Shown: positions 6,872-11,079 of the stretch, piece after piece
Layout: each line of letters begins with the position of its first letter
Numbering within the stretch: the stretch's first letter is position 1
Source: CAYFZR01 sp964347835 [NCBI: uncultured archaeon]
GTDB lineage: Archaea > CAYFZR01
DNA: 11,079 nt
Direction: 5' to 3'
Assembly: GCA_964347835.1 (NCBI GenBank)
Contig: CAYFZR010000063.1
Span: 1-11,079, forward strand
The notes under the pieces: generated by a model
What the model saw: the letters and a program-made list of their open reading frames with translations, nothing else
Databases searched by the model: none
Told to the model about the DNA's origin: nothing
Program-made: the position numbers and the translations under genes

Positions 6872-8404
6872 ATGGCTAAAAAAACTAAACTAGATAAAGT
6901 TATGGAGGTTTCAATTAGAAGAGGTTTCGTCTTCCCAACCGCTGAGATATACGGCGGATTCGCGGGCGTATATGACTTTGGTCCCATTGGTTCTCTTTTG
7001 AAAGAAAAACTCCTCAAATTATGGACTGATATGTTCGTAAAAAGCGAGATTGATCCTCCTGTATTCATGGTAGACGGCGCTGTAGTACTACCTTTCCCAG
7101 TTTTAAAGGCATCAGGACATGTAGACCATTTCGTAGATCCTGTAGTCGAGTGTAAAGACTGTAAAGAAGAAGTTAGAGCAGATCATCTTATAGAAGAGGA
7201 AACTGGTCAATTTGTAGAGGGATTGGATGAAATGGAGTTGACTAAGATAATAAGAGATGACTCCATAAATTGTCCAAGTTGTGGTGGAGAATTAGCAGAT
7301 GTAAAGGTCTTCAACCTTATGCTGGGGACACATGTAGGTAGCAAGAGAAGTATAGCATATATGAGGCCTGAAACAGCCCAGATAATGTTCTTAGACTTCA
7401 AGAGAACAGCTACTTCGATGCGTCAAAAACTTCCCTTTGGTATAGCACAGATTGGAAAATCTATGAGAAACGAAGTCTCACCAAGAAAAGGTCTTATTAG
7501 ACTGAGAGAGTTTGGACAGATGGAAATTGAGATGTTCGTAAATCCAGACAGAATCAACGAGCATCCGGGTTTTGAGGAGAAAGAGAATATAAAATTAAGA
7601 CTTCTTACAAGGGAAGAACAGAAGAAAGAAGATACAAAAATATTGGAGATAATCGCAAAGGAGGCGTACGAAAAGGAAATATTACCAAACAAATTCATGG
7701 CGTATTATCTCGCACTAGAAACCCTATTCTACACCAAAGTTGGAATACCATGGGAAAAATTCAGATTTAGGCATATGCTACCCGAAGAAACTCCTCATTA
7801 CAGTGGTGGAAACTGGGATCTAGAAATAGAATTAGAAGGAGGGGTTATAGAGATAGTGGGCAACGCTTATCGAAGAGACTACGACTTAGGGAACCATGGG
7901 AAGCATAGTGGTGTAGATCTAAGCATTGAAGACAACGGTAAAAGACTAATTGCTCATGTCGTAGAGCCCTCTTTTGGTGTAGAACGGAGCATATACTGTG
8001 TGCTAGAACATTGCTTCAGGGACAAGGGATATGACAGAGACTGGGTTTGGTTCCAATTTCCCAGAGCAATAGCACCGATAGACGTAGAGGTATATCCCCT
8101 GATGAAAAAGGATGGTTTGGATACCTATGCGTGGGAAATGTATAAAGAATTAAAGATAAGCGGATTCAATGTCCTATATGATGATAGAGGCTCCATCGGA
8201 AGGAGATATGCAAGAGCAGATGAAATAGGTTGTCCTTTCTGCATCACATGCGATTATGAAACTTTGAGAGAAGATACTGTGACGATTAGAGACAGAGATA
8301 CCATGAATCAAATTAGGGTTAAGGCAAAAGAAGTGATAGATATTTTAGGAAAGCTTTTTAAAGAAGAGATAAAATTTGAGGAAGCTGGAGAATTAATAAG
8401 TTAG
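6872..8404 (+). CDS. glyS: Glycyl-tRNA synthetase, archaeal/eukaryotic alpha2 type, 510 aa
   Basis: Class II aminoacyl-tRNA synthetase that charges tRNA-Gly in the cytosol. The N terminus is typical (RRGFVFPTAEIYGG...YDFGPIG, 17-40). An insertion carries a four-cysteine zinc-type site, C94-x2-C97 and C134-x2-C137. Class II motif 2 is RNEVSPRKGLIRLREFGQ (199-216). The glycine-pocket region is EIVGNAYRRDYDL (327-339), and motif 3 is EPSFGVERS (365-373). The C-terminal anticodon-binding domain runs from about 395 to the end. One oddity is CPFCITC at 454-460: two extra cysteines flank the one in the usual TPFCVTV block, making a C-x2-C-x2-C cluster. The length is normal for archaeal GlyRS. The gene is co-transcribed with the CBS protein. 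Its stop codon overlaps the convergent thioredoxin-domain gene by 4 nt. Confidence 0.97.
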   Translation: MAKKTKLDKVMEVSIRRGFVFPTAEIYGGFAGVYDFGPIGSLLKEKLLKLWTDMFVKSEIDPPVFMVDGAVVLPFPVLKASGHVDHFVDPVVECKDCKEEVRADHLIEEETGQFVEGLDEMELTKIIRDDSINCPSCGGELADVKVFNLMLGTHVGSKRSIAYMRPETAQIMFLDFKRTATSMRQKLPFGIAQIGKSMRNEVSPRKGLIRLREFGQMEIEMFVNPDRINEHPGFEEKENIKLRLLTREEQKKEDTKILEIIAKEAYEKEILPNKFMAYYLALETLFYTKVGIPWEKFRFRHMLPEETPHYSGGNWDLEIELEGGVIEIVGNAYRRDYDLGNHGKHSGVDLSIEDNGKRLIAHVVEPSFGVERSIYCVLEHCFRDKGYDRDWVWFQFPRAIAPIDVEVYPLMKKDGLDTYAWEMYKELKISGFNVLYDDRGSIGRRYARADEIGCPFCITCDYETLREDTVTIRDRDTMNQIRVKAKEVIDILGKLFKEEIKFEEAGELIS

Positions 8405-9159
8405 TTTGCCTCTTTTTTATTCAATAGAGATTTAAGAAAAAGCAATAGGAAAATAAAACCGGCAATAGCAAGGGGGATGGTAAGCAAGAATATAGGTTTT
8501 TTTCCTTCTTCTATTCCTCCTTCTTCTAAAATTTCTCGCCTTAAATCCTCTCTAAACTCTTCATAACCATGCCATCCGACAATCTTCTTTTCATTATTTA
8601 TAACGACGGTGGGCGAAGCATATATTCCCAGTTTAACCGCTTCTTTGGACTTATCTATGTCAAAACCACGAACACTTATTTTTTCGGAGTTAATTATCTT
8701 AGCATTCTCAACAATTTTATTCGCTACGGGACACTCCGCACATTTCTCTTTAGAGAATATGATTATCTCAACTGGGTTTCTTAACTTTTTTAGGTCATCG
8801 AAAAATGTATCCCTTTGGGATATGGCGATATTTCTTGAAACAGAAATCTTTTTGAAATCCGCTGTTATGGTACAGAGTCCCTTTCTTCCGGGGCGGAATG
8901 TCTTTATAACGCATCCTACATATCTTGTGGACTGATCTTTCGTTTCAATAATACCGTAGGGGGATTCAACAGTTACATTCACGAGAGATACATAAACTGG
9001 TGTGTCTTCAGGCTCTTTTGTTGTTATAAACACTGTTACAATCTCATTTGGCGCATAAACTTGCTTATCCGTATATATTTCCACTTCTAAAGAAAAACTA
9101 GGAATGAGTGTGTAAAAAACTATAAAATAGAGCGTAAAAATATATACAAAACGAGGCAT
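8401..9159 (-). CDS. Membrane-anchored Ig-like plus thioredoxin-fold protein (CAEC), 252 aa
   Basis: Third gene of the minus operon. Residues 1-23 are a signal peptide or anchor. Residues about 24-112 form a beta-sandwich of the macroglobulin/Ig-like kind (the VEIYTDKQVYAPNEIVTVFI pattern is usual for 'MG2'-type domains), with C83 and C96 placed to form a disulfide. Residues about 128-210 are a thioredoxin fold: beta strand EIIIFS, active site C140-A-E-C143 with Pro 144, and cis-proline P183 in YASPTVVI. A TM helix (223-242) and a short Lys-rich tail (presumed cytoplasmic) end the protein. The redox domain should therefore face outward on the membrane. Inferred role: thiol-disulfide exchange on exported proteins. 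The ATG at 9159 lies inside the preceding gene (40-nt overlap), preceded by GTGGGGGT. The 3' end overlaps the GlyRS stop by 4 nt. Specific substrate and partner are unknown. Confidence 0.82.
   Translation of the reverse strand: MPRFVYIFTLYFIVFYTLIPSFSLEVEIYTDKQVYAPNEIVTVFITTKEPEDTPVYVSLVNVTVESPYGIIETKDQSTRYVGCVIKTFRPGRKGLCTITADFKKISVSRNIAISQRDTFFDDLKKLRNPVEIIIFSKEKCAECPVANKIVENAKIINSEKISVRGFDIDKSKEAVKLGIYASPTVVINNEKKIVGWHGYEEFREDLRREILEEGGIEEGKKPIFLLTIPLAIAGFIFLLLFLKSLLNKKEAN
8412..8418 (+). terminator. Oligo-T stop site after GlyRS
   Basis: CTTTTTTATT begins 8 nt after the GlyRS stop. Because the genes converge with no spacer, this plus-strand oligo-T tract lies inside the 3' coding end of the opposite gene (it encodes the Asn-Lys-Lys-Glu tail there). 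Confidence 0.45.
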
Positions 9160-9671
9160 ACAAAAACCCCCACTAATGCAATGGACACATATCTAGTTAT
9201 CTTTTCTACGTAAACGATTTTTTTATAGAATTCTTTTAAATTGTTTTTGTACTCATTTAATGTCTCTAACTTAATTTCCAATGTCTCTCTATTTTCTTCT
9301 AATGTTTTTAATTCATCCTTCTTTTTAATATTAAGGTTCTTAAGCTTCTCAATATCAATATATCCGCTCCCTCTCCACCCATAATCTTTATTCCACGACG
9401 AGACCCTGTTCGGTAAAACTGGACAATAAGTTTCATTACATTCTATCCACTCATAAACAACTTTAAGGGTAAAAGTCTTATCTGGTATAAGATAAACTGA
9501 ATAAAACTCACCTTCATCTATATTTGGTAAGTAATATGCATTACCATCGTATTCCACGATGGGATTATAGATGACCGTAGAATTTGGGTTATAAAGTGTA
9601 ACATTAACGTAGTTCGAGAAAGATACGTTTATCAGCAACAATGCTAAGAGCCAGATATATATCGCCTCCAC
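9120..9671 (-). CDS. Exported coiled-coil protein with C-terminal TM helix, 183 aa, function unknown
   Basis: I do not recognise the family. Residues 1-19 form a signal peptide (IYIWLLALLLINVSFS). Residues 20-105 are a beta-rich, Tyr/Asn-rich outer domain with three N-glycosylation sequons (NVT, NST, NET) and a cysteine pair, C78-x4-C83, able to form a disulfide. Residues about 108-157 are a highly charged coiled coil (KKKDELKTLEENRETLEIKL...). A TM helix covers about 160-180. The start is a GTG at 9671 with no upstream Shine-Dalgarno; GGAGG lies just inside it. Translation is probably coupled to the preceding gene, whose end it overlaps by 28 nt. Its own end overlaps the thioredoxin-domain gene by 40 nt, so the three genes make one transcript. 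It could be a scaffold or substrate-presenting partner of the redox protein; that is inference only. Confidence 0.75.
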   Translation of the reverse strand: MEAIYIWLLALLLINVSFSNYVNVTLYNPNSTVIYNPIVEYDGNAYYLPNIDEGEFYSVYLIPDKTFTLKVVYEWIECNETYCPVLPNRVSSWNKDYGWRGSGYIDIEKLKNLNIKKKDELKTLEENRETLEIKLETLNEYKNNLKEFYKKIVYVEKITRYVSIALVGVFVCLVLYIFLRSIL

Positions 9672-9922
9672 AAAATGATTAATGATGCGACCAAAATGAG
9701 GTCTAAGATAGAAAACAAAATTATTCTCATTTTTAAGGAATCATTAAGTCTTTCGTAGCTATCGATTATTTCTTGTGTAGTTTTAACAGTTGAATCAAGA
9801 TTTTCTAACTCTATCATATCGCTATCAATCTTTCTTACGAGATCGAAGTATTCTTGTTGGATATCTGTTAAAGGTGTTGAGAAAGAGAGTAAGAGCATAA
9901 TTATTCCTAATGCAGTCAACAT
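9644..9922 (-). CDS. Small two-TM coiled-coil protein, 92 aa, function unknown
   Basis: First gene of the minus operon. Residues 2-16 are hydrophobic (signal or TM). Residues about 20-65 are a charged helical, probably coiled-coil, stretch (MIELENLDSTVKTTQEIIDS). Residues 67-84 form a TM helix followed by R-R. This is the same plan as the next gene (export signal, coil, C-terminal TM) without the beta domain, so the two may pair through their coils. The start was set at ATG 9922 because GGTGGT ends 4 nt upstream; a GTG at 9931 is in frame but would overlap that site. It contains no cysteine. No known family is recognised. Confidence 0.68.
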   Translation of the reverse strand: MLTALGIIMLLLSFSTPLTDIQQEYFDLVRKIDSDMIELENLDSTVKTTQEIIDSYERLNDSLKMRIILFSILDLILVASLIILWRRYISGS

Positions 9923-9992
9923 ACTTACCACCAGAAACTTTTTTATCTTTGGGGGGTCATTGGATCTACATGGAGAATAGGTGGATTATACT
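9923..9992. promoter_or_regulatory. Divergent control region of the two membrane-redox operons
   Basis: Only 47 nt separate the two opposing starts. TTTTTTAT at 9939-9946 lies about 27 nt before ATG 9970, which fits a leaderless plus-strand transcript. For the minus operon the best TATA-like element is AGTATAAT on the minus strand at 9992-9985, inside the first codons of the plus gene, giving a leader of about 40 nt. Both assignments are weak matches. The compact layout suggests the two operons are controlled together. Confidence 0.35.
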
Positions 9993-10107
9993 ACTAATAT
10001 TGTTTATAGGTATTTCTTTAATGGTTGTAGGGATTATATTTAAGCAACACTACTGGTCAAGGACAATTGCAAGTCTACCTTGCTTATCTTGTCTTGGTAT
10101 AACATGA
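9970..10107 (+). CDS. Single-TM microprotein ending in a CxxC motif, 45 aa
   Basis: ORF from ATG 9970: MENR, one strongly hydrophobic helix (about 5-25, WIILLILFIGISLMVVGIIF), a short basic stretch KQHYWSR, and the end LPCLSCLGIT. Two cysteines spaced C-L-S-C, five residues from the terminus, could be a redox or metal site near the membrane. It is first in a tight operon: its TGA overlaps the Shine-Dalgarno of the next gene, a thioredoxin-fold lipoprotein. That coupling is the main reason to believe it is real. No clear Shine-Dalgarno precedes 9970, but a T-rich TATA-like box 27 nt upstream fits leaderless translation. An in-frame ATG at 9910 would add 20 residues overlapping the opposite gene. 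Topology is ambiguous because positive charge is higher on the C side. Family not recognised. Confidence 0.6.
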   Translation: MENRWIILLILFIGISLMVVGIIFKQHYWSRTIASLPCLSCLGIT

Positions 10108-10113
10108 GGTGAT
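10106..10113 (+). promoter_or_regulatory. Ribosome binding site GAGGTGAT of the lipoprotein gene
   Basis: GAGGTGAT, an eight-base match to the consensus, overlaps the TGA of the microprotein gene and ends 3 nt before a TTG at 10117. It fixes this uncommon start codon and couples the two genes. Confidence 0.8.
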
Positions 10114-10116
10114 TTA

Positions 10117-10653
10117 TTGAGAAGATTATTAACTTTGCTCATAATTTTGGCTTCTATTGGATGTATCAAAACCGGTGAAGAGAGTAAGGACTGGCAAACC
10201 GTGGAGGTATCTGATCTAAAGAGGTTAGATTTTAAAAGTGTGGATGTTATATTTATTACGAGTAGGTTCTGTAAACCCTGTAAGCCTGCGAAGGCTGCAA
10301 TGTCTGAAGTTAAAGAAACAGCCGAAAAACTCGGCATCTATATTAACATAATGACTTACTCGGTGGATGACATCGAAGATGTACATTCTTACATTAGTGC
10401 TCTCGGCGTGGTCTCAAGGTACGGTGGTGTTCAGGCCTTACCGATAGTCAGATTCTCCAATCTTGAATTGGTACACGGACCTGCCGTAGAGAACGAGGAT
10501 AGTTACAAAAAAATGTTCATCTGGTCCATACTACAAAACGAAGCCTTAAAAAAAGAGGATACAACAACAATAAAGACAATAGAGGTATACGAAGTAAAGA
10601 ATTTAGGTAAAAAACTAGATTTGATTTCGAAAGAAAAACGCAAAATATCCTGA
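10117..10653 (+). CDS. Thioredoxin-fold lipoprotein (CKPC), 178 aa
   Basis: Residues 1-16 form a lipoprotein-type signal: R-R, a hydrophobic core, then the lipobox-like A-S-I-G-C16, so the protein is probably lipid-anchored outside the membrane. Residues about 27-135 are a thioredoxin fold: strand VDVIFITS, active site C52-K-P-C55, and cis-proline P109 in VQALPIVRF. The last 40 residues are Lys-rich and probably a flexible or helical tail. Expected role: thiol-disulfide exchange outside the cytoplasm. The TTG start is set by the strong GAGGTGAT site. The downstream gene follows at once. The dipeptides in the two active sites of the cluster differ (KPC here, AEC in the divergent operon), so the two proteins likely differ in redox potential or partner. 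CcdA or DsbD-like electron donors are not present in this window. Confidence 0.82.
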   Translation: MRRLLTLLIILASIGCIKTGEESKDWQTVEVSDLKRLDFKSVDVIFITSRFCKPCKPAKAAMSEVKETAEKLGIYINIMTYSVDDIEDVHSYISALGVVSRYGGVQALPIVRFSNLELVHGPAVENEDSYKKMFIWSILQNEALKKEDTTTIKTIEVYEVKNLGKKLDLISKEKRKIS

Positions 10654-10656
10654 GGT
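10652..10656 (+). promoter_or_regulatory. Ribosome binding site GAGGT of the last gene
   Basis: GAGGT overlaps the TGA of the lipoprotein gene and lies 6 nt before TTG 10663, the same overlap design as at 10106. It touches the ATG at 10657 with no spacing, which argues for the TTG as the true start. Confidence 0.5.
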
Positions 10657-10662
10657 ATGGCG

Positions 10663-11040
10663 TTGAGAAATAAGCTCAAATTACTGATCGTCATAATAAT
10701 ACTTTTTTTGATTTTTTATCCAATCTATGAGTGGTATACATACGGTTTCTCTCTTTATGAGTACTGGACAATTGAAGAGTACAATCCAGAGGGCTTATCA
10801 CCCTTCGATTTAGAAGTCTACCACTACATATATCTACATCCACACAAATTCACCCCGGAAAAATACCTGGAGTATTTAAAGGGAAAAGGCGTGGATGCAG
10901 ACCTCGAAATGATATTAGAATCACAAAAAAGGCTAGAAAAAATGAATCTCTTTGAAAAGAGATTAATTCACCATCCTGCCTACATATTCCTGAGCATGAT
11001 TGTTATACTTCCTCTAATCTGGATTATTTTTAAATATTGA
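10663..11040 (+). CDS. Two-TM protein with a winged-helix-like middle domain, about 125 aa
   Basis: The protein has TM helix 1 at about 7-22 (LKLLIVIIILFLIFYPIY), a Tyr/Trp-rich loop, a central helical domain at about 45-98, and TM helix 2 at about 105-123 (AYIFLSMIVILPLIWIIF). The centre, LSPFDLEVYHYIYLHPHKFT followed by PEKYLEYLKGKGVDADLEMI and LESQKRLEKMNLFEKR, has the helix-turn-helix plus wing rhythm of small archaeal wHTH proteins; this is a pattern reading, not a confirmed homology. By the positive-inside rule (RNK before TM1) the middle domain would be outside the cell, where DNA binding makes no sense, so it may be a protein-interaction version. Start: TTG 10663 with GAGGT 6 nt upstream is preferred; ATG 10657 is the alternative. 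Last gene of the plus operon. It has no cysteine. Confidence 0.68.
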   Translation: MRNKLKLLIVIIILFLIFYPIYEWYTYGFSLYEYWTIEEYNPEGLSPFDLEVYHYIYLHPHKFTPEKYLEYLKGKGVDADLEMILESQKRLEKMNLFEKRLIHHPAYIFLSMIVILPLIWIIFKY

Positions 11041-11079
11041 TGCAGCGTGGCTATGGAACGTGGCTCGTTGCATCCGCAA
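11039..11079. other. GC-rich hairpin with tandem 13-nt repeat at the right edge (truncated by window)
   Basis: GATGCAGCG (11039-11047) pairs with CGTTGCATC (11066-11074): nine pairs, one of them G-T, around an 18-nt loop, starting within the stop codon of the last gene. Within it, two 13-mers lie head to tail, 11040-11052 and 11053-11065, identical at 11 of 13 positions (ATGCAGCGTGGCT / ATGGAACGTGGCT). The segment 11055-11077 matches 5915-5937 at 18 of 23 positions. It may be a terminator, a structured RNA, or one unit of a dispersed repeat. Its right end is not visible. Confidence 0.4.

Noticed and set aside
9910-9969. Longer N terminus of the CxxC microprotein from ATG 9910
   Set aside because: It would overlap the start of the divergent gene and put polar residues before the TM helix; the promoter-like box lies downstream of it.
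10050-10337. Minus-strand 95-residue frame opposite the lipoprotein gene
   Set aside because: It is antisense to a frame with a lipobox, CxxC active site and strong ribosome site.

Overview
The window reads as a low-GC, probably thermophilic archaeon of the broad euryarchaeal type. It carries a Methanococcus-type S-layer protein, archaeal RadA, a three-OB-fold zinc-finger RPA, Sec61-beta, eukaryote/archaeal-type glycyl-tRNA synthetase, GGTGAT-type Shine-Dalgarno sites, TTTATA boxes and oligo-T terminators. I cannot name the lineage from sequence alone. Methanococci-like or Hydrothermarchaeota-like groups are possibilities, not calls.

Left part (1-4700, all minus strand). The 5' portion of an S-layer protein gene runs off the left edge behind a clear promoter. 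Before it lie a 15-bp all-A/T inverted repeat (terminator-like) and a decayed, frameshifted LUD-domain gene. Further upstream is a minus-strand housekeeping run transcribed toward the S-layer gene: Sec61-beta (secretion), EngB-type GTPase, RPA (ssDNA binding) and RadA (recombinase). RPA and RadA overlap by 8 nt and form a natural recombination unit.

Middle part (4701-8404, plus strand). An amidohydrolase of unknown substrate diverges from Sec61-beta. After a short GC-rich intergenic element come a four-CBS-domain protein and glycyl-tRNA synthetase, only 12 nt apart. The synthetase gene ends in a 4-nt tail-to-tail overlap with the next cluster.

Right part (8401-11040), the accessory region. 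Six small genes in two divergent, tightly packed operons encode almost exclusively membrane-anchored or exported proteins. The minus operon encodes two signal/coiled-coil/C-terminal-TM proteins and an Ig-like + thioredoxin (CAEC) + TM protein, with successive gene overlaps of 28 and 40 nt. The plus operon encodes a 45-residue single-TM microprotein ending in a CxxC (CLSC), a thioredoxin-fold lipoprotein (CKPC), and a two-TM protein whose middle looks like a winged helix. I infer an extracytoplasmic thiol-redox module. It is the best candidate here for an undescribed system. The S-layer protein 7.5 kb away has four cysteines in its visible part and is one conceivable client.

Two GC-rich structured elements, at 5915-5937 and 11055-11077, share 18 of 23 positions and are explained by no gene. 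No tRNA, rRNA, CRISPR array or insertion sequence was seen.
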